Source: a virus. From it: a stretch of DNA of 41,215 nucleotides. Under the pieces are notes generated by a model. That model worked only from the letters and a program-made list of their open reading frames with translations. It was not told the origin of the DNA and made no database searches. The DNA lies in IMG/VR virus record IMGVR_UViG_3300007960_000052, positions 1-41,215 of that record. One strand, 5' to 3'. The translations under genes were made by a program, and so were the position numbers. Every line of letters begins with the position of its first letter. Positions within the stretch are counted from its first letter, which is position 1. Positions 1 through 7,890 of the stretch are shown here, piece by piece.

Positions 1-2
1 AA

Positions 3-467
3 CTTGCCCAAGAGATTATGGATTGTGAAGATGTTAAAGACTTGCGCAAAATGTGTAAGGAGTACGACGAACTTGAATCTTGTCGTAAGGGTATTGGCAT
101 CAAAAAGATTGAAAAACTACGTAACGAAATGCTTGAGGCACTTGGTTACGAGGTTGAAGACTCGACAAAGGAAGCCCCAAAGGGTACGGACAAAAAAGAG
201 AAGGGTACAGGTAACAAAAAGGAAAAAGGTGCCAAGAAAGAGAAGAAAGAGGGAGCTGGAACTACTGAGTACGGACACCGCAAAGGAAGCCAAAGTGGAC
301 AAATTGATGAGGTATTACTTGGTGCCAAGAAAGCCCTTAGCCTGGATGAAATTGCTGAGGAAGTTGGTTGTACTGCCGGAAGGGTTAAGAACCACATAGC
401 CCACCTTGAAAAAAACAAAGACGTTGAATTCAAATTGGTTAACGATAAATACAGAATCGTTAAGTAA
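3..467 (+). CDS. Winged-helix-like protein with a charged linker, 5' end possibly outside the window
   Basis: The frame is open to the left edge. The first ATG is at 18 (149 residues), but in-frame codons upstream (Leu-Ala-Gln-Glu-Ile) show no stop, so the true start may lie outside. There are three parts. The N-terminal helical segment of about 50 residues resembles small SAP/LEM-like modules and ends in LEALGYEVED. A strongly Lys/Glu/Gly-rich linker of about 40 residues is probably disordered. The C-terminal segment of about 55 residues (SLDEIAEEVGCTAGRVKNHI and following) looks like a helix-turn-helix or winged helix. A DNA-binding role is inferred from that segment only. The stop at 465-467 lies one base before the radical SAM start, so the two are probably co-transcribed. 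No specific family was recognised. Confidence 0.6.
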   Translation, partial: LAQEIMDCEDVKDLRKMCKEYDELESCRKGIGIKKIEKLRNEMLEALGYEVEDSTKEAPKGTDKKEKGTGNKKEKGAKKEKKEGAGTTEYGHRKGSQSGQIDEVLLGAKKALSLDEIAEEVGCTAGRVKNHIAHLEKNKDVEFKLVNDKYRIVK

Positions 468-468
468 T

Positions 469-1458
469 ATGAGAAACATCGTTAAAGCGGAAGTGTTGTG
501 GACGCGCAAGTGTCCACTTCACTGCCATTATTGTAGCATGGCTACGCAGGAAGCAAACTCCTATCCAATTGAGTTATGGAAAGAGGGGTTGCTTCAATTG
601 CGCAAATTGGACTGTAAATTTATAGCCATTTACGGTGCCGAACCGACAGCCGACTTCGATAACCTGTGTGAGTTTGTAAAGACCGCTAGCCTTATGGGGT
701 TTGACATGACACTGATTACAAGTGGACAAGGTGGAAACATACCTGAGAAACTTAAACTATTATATGAAGCAGGTTTACGCTCTTTAACTATGTCTTATGA
801 CATTGTACCATTAGACCCCAGTAGTGCTATCAAGAGTAGCAAGGCGCTAAAGACTTTGAATTATTTTGGTAGTTTAGGACCTGTAGATAATTTGGCGATC
901 TGTACCACGTTAACCCGCAAGAACTATACCAAGTTATATGATAGCTTTAAAGTGTTGGCAGAGCTTGGCTATTGGACGTTTTTTGACATTATTCACCACG
1001 ACCGAGGACAAGAGGGCAGCAAAGTAAAAGGACGTGATGAAGAATTAATGTTTACAGAGGATGATATTCTACCCTTAATCACCCAACTGCAACTCCTTAA
1101 AACAAACAGGGACAGACTAAAGATACACGCAAGTGATGGTTTTCTTGATTACCTGTGCAACAACCCTGAACTCTTTTTAACATACGATTGGAACTGCGCT
1201 AACAGTAGAAGTTTCCCAAGTTGGGTGACCATAGATTGTGATGGACAGGTGTACCCATGTGATGATTTCCAACCGAAATCAATTGGTGTACCATTCCACC
1301 AAATAGCAGACCGTTGGGAAACGTTCCAAGACGCATGGCGTACGAAAGTATCAATAGACTGCCCTGGCTGTATATGGAACACCCATATCGATGCCAACCT
1401 TATTAAAGAGGGGGCAGTTAGTATTAACCAATATATCCATAAAGACAATGGCAGATAG
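469..1458 (+). CDS. Radical SAM enzyme with a C-terminal cysteine-rich (SPASM/twitch-like) domain
   Basis: This 329-residue protein starts at ATG 469, just after the preceding stop. Cys15, Cys19 and Cys22 form the CxxxCxxC motif (RKCPLHCHYCSM) that holds the SAM-cleaving 4Fe-4S cluster. A Gly-Ala-Glu-Pro segment near residue 60 fits the radical SAM GGE-type motif. Near the C-terminus a further set of Cys residues (NCANSR, IDCDGQVYPCDD, DCPGCIW) resembles a SPASM or twitch auxiliary-cluster domain. It sits directly before queC and upstream of folE and dpdA, so a role in making or tailoring a 7-deazaguanine base is likely. Canonical QueE (CDG synthase) is only about 210-250 residues and has no such C-terminal Cys set, so this is either a non-orthologous QueE substitute or an additional modifying enzyme. 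The reaction is not known from sequence. It overlaps queC by 11 bases. Confidence 0.8.
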   Translation: MRNIVKAEVLWTRKCPLHCHYCSMATQEANSYPIELWKEGLLQLRKLDCKFIAIYGAEPTADFDNLCEFVKTASLMGFDMTLITSGQGGNIPEKLKLLYEAGLRSLTMSYDIVPLDPSSAIKSSKALKTLNYFGSLGPVDNLAICTTLTRKNYTKLYDSFKVLAELGYWTFFDIIHHDRGQEGSKVKGRDEELMFTEDDILPLITQLQLLKTNRDRLKIHASDGFLDYLCNNPELFLTYDWNCANSRSFPSWVTIDCDGQVYPCDDFQPKSIGVPFHQIADRWETFQDAWRTKVSIDCPGCIWNTHIDANLIKEGAVSINQYIHKDNGR

Positions 1459-2131
1459 AGATAACAGCGTATTGTTGTTTAGTGGTGGGATTGACAGTTT
1501 TGTAGCCTACCATTATTTGAACAAACCGAAAACCGTTTATTTTGACGTGCAGAGTAGGTACACCCAACGGGAACTAGAGGTGGTGAAAAGATTAATACCC
1601 AGTACAATCATTGACCACAGCCTAGATTTTAGTAGCCGTGAGATAGGAGTAAACGCCTATATCCCATTTAGAAACCTTTTACTGGCAGCCCAGGCAGCCA
1701 AGTATGCCGATACTATCTACATAGTAGGTATCAAGGGGGACAACGTCAGTGACAAGAACGAAGAAATCTTTGAAGAGTTCAGTACCCTGTTAACCAAACT
1801 GGAGAATAGACCAATCAAAGTCTTAAGCCCATTTTGGGAAAAAACTAAATCTGAAATCATTAGTTGGTATCTAAACGATCACAAAGGGAATCTTGGAATC
1901 TTGTTGCAAACCATTAGTTGCTACGCGCCAAAGGCTACTGGCTCTTACTGTGGACGATGTCCTAGTTGTTTCCGTAAATGGACTGCTTTAAGGGCTAACG
2001 GGATTAACGTACCATTTTACAACGATGCTCTATTAGATGAGTATTACAAGGCTGCTAAAAAAGGTATTTACATTAAAGAAAGAAACGATGAAATTATCAG
2101 GGAAATCGATGCGTATCGCAGTGGACATTGA
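1448..2131 (+). CDS. queC: QueC-like 7-cyano-7-deazaguanine (preQ0) synthase
   Basis: QueC converts 7-carboxy-7-deazaguanine to preQ0 using ATP and ammonia. The 227-residue length is normal for the family. Residues 12-17 form the PP-loop ATP-binding motif (SGGIDS). The C-terminal zinc site is clear: a Cys in ISCYAP followed by CGRCPSCFRKW gives four ligand cysteines and the trailing Arg typical of QueC. The start at 1448 is the ATG just before the stop of the radical SAM gene (11-base overlap), which places the PP-loop about ten residues from the N-terminus, as usual. The 3' end overlaps the HAD gene by 23 bases. In a phage with a DpdA-like gene, the product is expected to feed DNA modification rather than tRNA queuosine. 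Confidence 0.9.
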   Translation: MADRDNSVLLFSGGIDSFVAYHYLNKPKTVYFDVQSRYTQRELEVVKRLIPSTIIDHSLDFSSREIGVNAYIPFRNLLLAAQAAKYADTIYIVGIKGDNVSDKNEEIFEEFSTLLTKLENRPIKVLSPFWEKTKSEIISWYLNDHKGNLGILLQTISCYAPKATGSYCGRCPSCFRKWTALRANGINVPFYNDALLDEYYKAAKKGIYIKERNDEIIREIDAYRSGH

Positions 2132-2396
2132 TGGTATTTTAACCAATGAAACTGAAGGATACGATTATCAAAACCGCACACCCAACCAAGAGAACATTGA
2201 TACAGTGAACAGGATATATGACCACGGACATATCGTGGTCTTGTTCACCAGTAGATTTGGAGTTGACCTACACATCACAAAAAGGTGGCTGAAGGAACAT
2301 GGTGTACAGTATCATAAGTTGATATTGGATAAACCCCAGTACGATATTTTCGTAGACGATAAAGCGTATAACTCATTTAAAGAATTAGGATTATGA
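2109..2396 (+). CDS. Small capless HAD-superfamily phosphatase-like protein
   Basis: This 95-residue protein has three recognisable HAD motifs: motif I DIDGILTN near the N-terminus (nucleophile Asp and acid/base Asp), motif II LFTSR, and motif IV FVDDKAYNS near the C-terminus. It is short even for capless HAD phosphatases, and a separate motif III Lys is not obvious, although KPQYD just before motif IV may supply it. The chosen ATG (2109) puts motif I at residues 6-13; a longer frame upstream would only duplicate the end of queC. It overlaps queC by 23 bases and the next gene by 4 (ATGA). The substrate is unknown. Its position suggests action on a phosphorylated intermediate or nucleotide of the 7-deazaguanine pathway. 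Confidence 0.75.
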   Translation: MRIAVDIDGILTNETEGYDYQNRTPNQENIDTVNRIYDHGHIVVLFTSRFGVDLHITKRWLKEHGVQYHKLILDKPQYDIFVDDKAYNSFKELGL

Positions 2397-3295
2397 AAAA
2401 AGTATATAATGTGACGCCAGGAGAAATCAATGATTTCTTGGCCGAATTTGATCACGAAGATACTACTGTGTACGGAGTGCCCAACGGGGGACTTATGTTA
2501 GCAGCGTACCTAACTGAAGCCGAAGTGGTATTTACTGTAGAAGATGCCGACATCATATTAGACGACCTGATTGATAGTGGTGTAACTATGGAACGATATA
2601 AGGCTGAATGGCCTGATAAACAGTTTAAAGCTATGTTTGATAAACGTGACGGTCAAGCGGATGCTAATTTTCAAGGACAATGGATTGTGTTTCCTTGGGA
2701 ACGTAGCCACCCAAATGGTGAGAAAACTATTGAGGACAATATCGTACGAATACTCCAGTACATTGGTGAAAAACCTGAACGCGATGGTTTGGTTGGTACA
2801 CCTGACAGGGTGGTTCGTATGTACAGTGAAATCTTCCGTGGATACGATCCTGCACATCGTCCAAAGGTGACCATCTTTAAAAACGGTGCAGACGGTTTGG
2901 ATTACAATCAAATGATAACAGACGAGGGAAGTTTCCACAGCCATTGTGAACATCATATGGTTCCGTTCTTTGGCAAATATTACTTTGCATACATACCCAG
3001 TAGAAAAGGAAACATCTTAGGACTGTCTAAGGTGGCGCGTATTGTTGATTATCATGCGGCTAAGTTACAGATACAGGAACGACTCGGTCACGATATTGTG
3101 GAGGACTTATGGAAAGCCCTGTGTACGGGAGCAGATGAACCGTTGGGGATGGCGTTAATGATGCGTGCGGAACATCTGTGTAAAACGATGCGGGGTGTTA
3201 AAAAGAAAGGACAAGCCACTACCACCACATTGAAAGGCGTGTTCTTAACTGAGCCAAAAGTCAAACAAGAATTTCTAAACAGTTGTAAGATATGA
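2393..3295 (+). CDS. folE: Fusion of a phosphoribosyltransferase-like domain and GTP cyclohydrolase I (FolE)
   Basis: This 300-residue protein has two domains. Residues 1-105 look like a type I phosphoribosyltransferase: VYGVPNGG at 26-33 fits the pyrophosphate loop and DIILDDLIDSGVT at 53-65 fits the PRPP-binding loop, with WIVFPWE near 97-103. Residues 110-300 are FolE, which makes 7,8-dihydroneopterin triphosphate from GTP, the first step of both folate and preQ0 synthesis. Cys185, His187/His188 (SHCEHHMVPFFGK) and Cys263 (HLCKTMRGV) match the zinc and catalytic residues of FolE, and the LSKVARIVDY and QIQERL helices are conserved. The two domains are in one frame with no break. The start overlaps the HAD stop by 4 bases and the stop overlaps dpdA by 4. 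Confidence 0.9.
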   Translation: MKKVYNVTPGEINDFLAEFDHEDTTVYGVPNGGLMLAAYLTEAEVVFTVEDADIILDDLIDSGVTMERYKAEWPDKQFKAMFDKRDGQADANFQGQWIVFPWERSHPNGEKTIEDNIVRILQYIGEKPERDGLVGTPDRVVRMYSEIFRGYDPAHRPKVTIFKNGADGLDYNQMITDEGSFHSHCEHHMVPFFGKYYFAYIPSRKGNILGLSKVARIVDYHAAKLQIQERLGHDIVEDLWKALCTGADEPLGMALMMRAEHLCKTMRGVKKKGQATTTTLKGVFLTEPKVKQEFLNSCKI

Positions 3296-4179
3296 AAATC
3301 TATATTGCAGGTATTCACGGGGTTTATGAGACCAGTCAAATAAACCAGTTACTGACGAACAGTTTGGTGACTTTCTGGGAGAAACCAAAGTTTCACAAAT
3401 GTCACAGGGAACAGGACATCTTCCTAGACTCGGGAGCCTTTAGTGCTTGGAGTCGTAAAAAATCAATTGACTTGAAGGATTACATCCGTTACGTAAAAGA
3501 GAATGAGGAGTGGATTACTGTGTACGCCAACCTTGATGTCATTGGTAGTGCCAGGAGGTCTTGGCGTAACCAAATGAAAATGGAAAAGGCTGGGTTAAAA
3601 CCTATGCCCGTATTTCACACAGAGGACGAGCCTTACTGGTTAGAAAAGTGCGTCAATGAGTACGAGATGTTTTGTATTGGAGGTATGGCTAAAGGGTTTA
3701 GCAGAAAGGAGCGACAGAGCTTCCTAGATCGTTCATTTGAACTGGTTGAGAAGTTAGGTGGATTGGACCGTTGTAAGATACACGGATTTGGAATGACCAG
3801 CTTTGATTTGATGTGGAGATATCCTTGGTATAGTGTGGACAGTACCACGGCAGTGCTTGTCAGTGGTATGGGTGGGATAATTGTTCCACCACGTAGAAAC
3901 GGTGAATGGCGTTATGACTTACCACCACACGGAATATCAATAAGTGAAAAGTCACCCAGCGCCAAAAAGTTGAATGAACATTACACAACTGTTCCCCCAA
4001 CTGTTAAACAAATGATTGACGATTACCTAACTGAAAACGAGTACAGCTTTAAAGACTGTGCCGAGAGTTACCTACCAAGGAGGGAATTGAATATTATTTA
4101 TTACAATACCCTGCAAGATGCAATAACTGAAAAAGGTTCCAACTGGGACGATACTAACAAACTAATTCCATTGCTATGA
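3292..4179 (+). CDS. dpdA: DpdA-like DNA 7-deazaguanine transglycosylase (TGT-related)
   Basis: This is a 295-residue TGT-fold protein of the phage DpdA type, which is thought to swap guanine in DNA for a 7-deazaguanine. FLDSGAFSAWS at 44-54, with Asp46 as the likely catalytic Asp, is the hallmark segment. It is followed by YANLDVIG, PVFHTEDEPYWL, an IGGMA segment, and GFGMTSFDLMWRYPWYSVDST, all in the order seen in TGT/DpdA barrels. In many family members the last motif continues VDSTSW; here it is VDSTTA. The bacterial tRNA-TGT zinc motif CxCxxC is not visible, which fits DpdA rather than Tgt. Overlaps of 4 bases with folE and with the clamp gene imply translational coupling. Alternative: an uncharacterised TGT-like phage protein with another nucleic acid target. 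Confidence 0.8.
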   Translation: MKIYIAGIHGVYETSQINQLLTNSLVTFWEKPKFHKCHREQDIFLDSGAFSAWSRKKSIDLKDYIRYVKENEEWITVYANLDVIGSARRSWRNQMKMEKAGLKPMPVFHTEDEPYWLEKCVNEYEMFCIGGMAKGFSRKERQSFLDRSFELVEKLGGLDRCKIHGFGMTSFDLMWRYPWYSVDSTTAVLVSGMGGIIVPPRRNGEWRYDLPPHGISISEKSPSAKKLNEHYTTVPPTVKQMIDDYLTENEYSFKDCAESYLPRRELNIIYYNTLQDAITEKGSNWDDTNKLIPLL

Positions 4180-5186
4180 AAATAAACAAAAACGAACTGA
4201 GTAAAGCACTAGACATGGTTAAGCCTGGATTAAGTGCCCAAGAAATGATTGAACAAAGTACTAGCTTCTGCTTCTTAAATGGACGGGTCATTACGTACAA
4301 TGACCAAATCAGTATCAGTTACCCATTAGATATTGATTTGGAAGGTGCTATTAACAGTACCGAGTTGTATGCCTTTGTGAAAAAAGTAAGTAACGAGGAG
4401 ATAGATGTTAGTATTGACGACAGGGAAATACGTATGAAAGCAGGAAGGGCTAAAGCTGGGTTTGTACTACAAAGTGAAATAAAACTACCTATCAACGAAG
4501 TAGGTGATGTAGAAGAGTGGAAAGACCTCCCAAAAGGATTTCTAAAAGCCCTACGTTTCACGATGGGTAGTTGCAGCAATGATATGACTGCCCCTGTTTT
4601 GACCTGTGTACATATTAACGGAAAAGTGATGGAGGCTTCAGACCGTTTTAGAATAACCAAGTACCAATTAAAGAAGGCTGCCCCGTTAAAACAGTTCCTC
4701 CTGCCGGCAGCTGTGTGTGGTACTGTCATTGCTTTTAAACCTGTACAAGTAAGTGAGGGTGAAGGTTGGGTTCACTTTAAGAACAAAGAGGACGCGGTAT
4801 TGAGTTGTCGTGTGTTTCAAGATAAGTTTCCAGATGTGTCTAGGTTCTTAGTAGAGGCGGGTGAGGAGATAAAGTTCCCCTCAGAAATAAAAGGTATCTT
4901 GGAAAGGGCTACCATATTCAGCAAAAAAGATAATGCAGCCAATGAGAGTATAGAGCTTGAATTTAGCAAGAAGAAGGTGGTAATACGCGCCCGCAGTGAT
5001 TCAGGTTGGTTTGAGGAGAAAGCAAGGGTTGATTATATAGGTAAAGAAGTGACATTCGTTGTTACGCCGTATCTATTACAAGATATCCTAGACGAAACGA
5101 ATGTAGCCACCCTGAATGAAAGTTCTCTTTTGTTTACTGGTGAGGAGTGGCAATACCTATCAATGTTAAGAGGGACAGCCAAATAA
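4176..5186 (+). CDS. dnaN: DNA polymerase III beta-type sliding clamp
   Basis: This 336-residue protein has the length and character of a three-domain bacterial beta clamp, which tethers a polymerase to DNA. The C-terminal part is the most recognisable (FVVTPYLLQDILDET, then a strand ending WQYLSML). A second-domain segment CVHINGKVMEASDRFRITKY matches the beta-clamp pattern in which a Ser-Asp-[Arg/Gly]-[Phe/Tyr]-Arg segment follows a strand. A clamp gene directly before the polymerase, with the loader just downstream, supports the call. It overlaps dpdA by 4 bases, and the polymerase starts one base after its stop. Sequence divergence from cellular DnaN is high, so a phage-specific clamp is likely. 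Confidence 0.75.
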   Translation: MKINKNELSKALDMVKPGLSAQEMIEQSTSFCFLNGRVITYNDQISISYPLDIDLEGAINSTELYAFVKKVSNEEIDVSIDDREIRMKAGRAKAGFVLQSEIKLPINEVGDVEEWKDLPKGFLKALRFTMGSCSNDMTAPVLTCVHINGKVMEASDRFRITKYQLKKAAPLKQFLLPAAVCGTVIAFKPVQVSEGEGWVHFKNKEDAVLSCRVFQDKFPDVSRFLVEAGEEIKFPSEIKGILERATIFSKKDNAANESIELEFSKKKVVIRARSDSGWFEEKARVDYIGKEVTFVVTPYLLQDILDETNVATLNESSLLFTGEEWQYLSMLRGTAK

Positions 5187-5187
5187 T

Positions 5188-7809
5188 ATGGAGGGATTTT
5201 TTACAAAGAAAGAAGTCAGCAGTGAGAACATGCATAGGGGCAAAGCCCTGACCTGTGTCTCCTGTGGTCGTTACCAACAATGTGAGTCTCCAAAGATGGA
5301 GGCAACTGGTAACTTTGGCAAAGGTATTTTGAATATCCTAATAGCCCCAGATAGTTCAGAAGATAGTAGGGGGAAACCATACTCGGGAAAGTATGCTAGA
5401 ACATTGCGTAAACAGTACACTGAGTTCGGTATTGATATGGACGAGGATTGTTTAAATACCTACGCCGTCAGGTGTAAAGGTGACGAAGTACCTACGTTTG
5501 AGGAAGTGACGCAGTGTCGCAGATTTATTATGCAACTGATAAAAGACCGCCAGCCCCGTGTAATATGTGTCTTCAGTGAACATGGTTTGTACAGCCTTAT
5601 TGGACATCGTTGGTTGAAGGACTTTGGAAATTACCTGAAATGGATTGGCTACCAAATACCAGACCAAGACTTCATGGCTTGGATATGTCCAATCGTTATG
5701 CCCAAACTGAGTGAAGACAACCCGATATTTGACCTGCACTTTAAACTCCATTTAGAAAGGGCTGTACAGAAGGTTGATATGCCTGTACCAGTTTACAAAG
5801 AACCCGAGTTCATATACCTTGAAGATGACCTTAGTGTGTTGGAAACTTTGAAGACTTTTCGTATTAGTTTTGATTATGAAACTACTGGATTAAAACCACA
5901 CGGGAAAGGACATAGGATTGTATGTGCAAGCGTAGCACCGAACCCCGACCAAGTGTATGTCTTTATGATGCCAAAAACAAGACGCAAACAACGCCCGTTC
6001 ATTAAGTTGTTAAAACGTAAAGACGTATTGAAGATGGCGTATAACATGAAGTTCGAAGATACGTGGTCTTTCGTACGGTTAAAGACAAGGATTAAAGGTT
6101 GGTATTTAGATACGATGTTGGGTGTACACATTTATGACAACCGTCCAGGGACTAAATCCTTAAAGTTTCAAACCTACGTACGACTCGGGATTGTAAACTA
6201 TGATGAGGAGGTGTCCCCATATTTAAAGGCAGACCCCAAAGATGGCAACGCAATAAACAAAGTGCCAGAATTGATTAAAACACCTGAGGGTCGTAAAATG
6301 CTGATGAAATACTGTGGGTATGATAGTATCAACGAACATCGCATTGGTAAACTAATTGAAGCCCCAATGAAGGACGCAAGAAAACAAGGTGATTTGCCTG
6401 TACCACAGTATAGCAATTTCGAGGAGGCTTACAAACTATTACACCACGGAACACTCGCGTTAGCCGAAGCAGAAAGACAGGGGATGCGGATTGATTTAGA
6501 GTACTGTGATAAACAAAAGAGGAAGTTGACTCGTAAGATTGAAAAGTACGAATCCAAAATATATGGCAGTTCGTTCTACAGACATTGGCAACATACTCTA
6601 GGGGGGGCAAGTCCTAATCTAAACAGTGACGACCAATTGGCTAAATACCTGTACGACGTTAAGAAGATTGAACCTAAAAAGCTGACAGAGCACGGGCGAG
6701 GTAGTACAGACGAAGAAGCTTTAAAGATGTTAGAGATACCTGAATTGAATTGGTTGATTAACCGTGGCAAGTTGATAAAGGTTCGGGATACATACTTGGA
6801 TGCATTTGTACGGGAACAGGTTGACGGGGTGTTACATCCGTTCTTTAATTTACATATCGCTAGAACGTACCGCAGCAGTAGCAACAAACCTAACTTCCAA
6901 AACATACCGAAACGGGACTTAGAGACGATGAAATTAGTGCGTAGAGCTATATATCCCAGACATGGTCACCAGTTAATGGAACTGGACTATTCAGGTATTG
7001 AGGTAGCCATTGCAGCCACCTATCACAAAGACCCGACGATGATTAAGTACATCACCGACCCGACCACGGATATGCACGGGGATATGGCGCAACAGATATT
7101 TATGATTGGCGATTGGGATAGGAAGAATAAGAAACATGGTTATCTAAGAAGCGCTACAAAGAACAGTTTCGTATTCCCCCAGTTTTATGGAGACTATTGG
7201 CGTAATTGCGCTATGAATTTTTGCGGGAATTGGATAGGCGTACCAAGTGAGGGCAGTAGGTTTAAGAAGGGGGTTGGTGTTGAAGTGTTTGAGGGTGTAC
7301 ATATGACAGACCATTTAATTGAAAACGGTATTAAATCATACGCCCAATTTGAGAAACATATGAAAGACATTGAAGATTCATTTTGGGGAGAACGGTTTCC
7401 TGTATATGCCAAATGGAAAGAGAAGCATTACAACCGCTATTTGAAACGTGGTTACGTGTCATTTCATACGGGGTTTGTATGTGGTGGGATAATGGGTAAG
7501 AATGATGTCATTAATTACCCAGTACAAGGAGCAGCGTTTCATTGTTTGTTGTGGTTGTTTTGGAAGTTAACGGAACGGATGAAAGACCTTAAGATGAAAA
7601 CCAAGTTAATTGGACAAATACACGATGCTATCGTTTTAGATGTACACCCAGATGAATTAGAGGATGTGTATAGATTAGCCAAACAGGTGGGAATTGATGA
7701 ATTAAGACGCACCTTCCCTTGGATAAATGTACCTCTTGAAATGGAAGCTGAGTTGTGTCCTGTCGATGGTAGCTGGGCTGAAAAAGAGGACTATTTTATT
7801 GAGTGTTAA
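5188..7809 (+). CDS. Family A DNA polymerase with 3'-5' exonuclease and an N-terminal UDG-like domain
   Basis: This 873-residue protein is the likely replicative polymerase. Residues 20-190 resemble a family 4 uracil-DNA glycosylase: CVSCGRYQQC, ILIAPDSSEDSRGKPYSGKYA and VRCKG...TQC supply the four expected Fe-S cysteines. However, the usual GEAPG is IAPDS and no HPS/HPA motif is seen, so glycosylase activity is doubtful. The exonuclease has DYE at 229-231, AYNMKFED and YCGYDS. The polymerase has motif A DYSGIE with Asp600, motif B R654...K658...FYG, and motif C HDA at 812-814. Asp600 and Asp813 are the metal ligands. The usual Glu after HD is Ala. An N-terminal UDG-like domain is also known on the SPO1 phage polymerase. 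It starts one base after the clamp stop and ends the first gene group before an 81-base gap. Confidence 0.92.
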   Translation: MEGFFTKKEVSSENMHRGKALTCVSCGRYQQCESPKMEATGNFGKGILNILIAPDSSEDSRGKPYSGKYARTLRKQYTEFGIDMDEDCLNTYAVRCKGDEVPTFEEVTQCRRFIMQLIKDRQPRVICVFSEHGLYSLIGHRWLKDFGNYLKWIGYQIPDQDFMAWICPIVMPKLSEDNPIFDLHFKLHLERAVQKVDMPVPVYKEPEFIYLEDDLSVLETLKTFRISFDYETTGLKPHGKGHRIVCASVAPNPDQVYVFMMPKTRRKQRPFIKLLKRKDVLKMAYNMKFEDTWSFVRLKTRIKGWYLDTMLGVHIYDNRPGTKSLKFQTYVRLGIVNYDEEVSPYLKADPKDGNAINKVPELIKTPEGRKMLMKYCGYDSINEHRIGKLIEAPMKDARKQGDLPVPQYSNFEEAYKLLHHGTLALAEAERQGMRIDLEYCDKQKRKLTRKIEKYESKIYGSSFYRHWQHTLGGASPNLNSDDQLAKYLYDVKKIEPKKLTEHGRGSTDEEALKMLEIPELNWLINRGKLIKVRDTYLDAFVREQVDGVLHPFFNLHIARTYRSSSNKPNFQNIPKRDLETMKLVRRAIYPRHGHQLMELDYSGIEVAIAATYHKDPTMIKYITDPTTDMHGDMAQQIFMIGDWDRKNKKHGYLRSATKNSFVFPQFYGDYWRNCAMNFCGNWIGVPSEGSRFKKGVGVEVFEGVHMTDHLIENGIKSYAQFEKHMKDIEDSFWGERFPVYAKWKEKHYNRYLKRGYVSFHTGFVCGGIMGKNDVINYPVQGAAFHCLLWLFWKLTERMKDLKMKTKLIGQIHDAIVLDVHPDELEDVYRLAKQVGIDELRRTFPWINVPLEMEAELCPVDGSWAEKEDYFIEC

Positions 7810-7890
7810 TAACTATGTTAAAAACTCTTTTAAAAAGTCTTTAAAATACATTTTTATATACTTAATTTTACAACACAAACAAAGGTAATC
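7810..7890 (+). promoter_or_regulatory. AT-rich intergenic gap, possible promoter for the second early gene group
   Basis: This is the largest gap in the plus-strand block (81 bases), which is otherwise almost gapless. It is strongly A/T-rich. TACATTTT near 7846-7853 matches 7 of 8 positions of the Bacteroidota -7 element TAnnTTTG, but no convincing TTG-type -33 element lies at the right distance. A purine patch aaagg lies just before the clamp loader ATG at 7891. It is called a promoter on position and composition only. Confidence 0.3.

Noticed and set aside
160-270. A/G-rich repetitive-looking stretch in the first gene
   Set aside because: It encodes the Lys/Glu/Gly linker, with irregular spacing; not a DNA repeat array.
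469-1458. Naming the radical SAM protein queE
   Set aside because: Length and the extra C-terminal cysteines do not match QueE; location alone does not justify the name.
5452-7412. Antisense frames opposite the polymerase
   Set aside because: Typical shadows of a long gene; no motif and no promoter or ribosome site.
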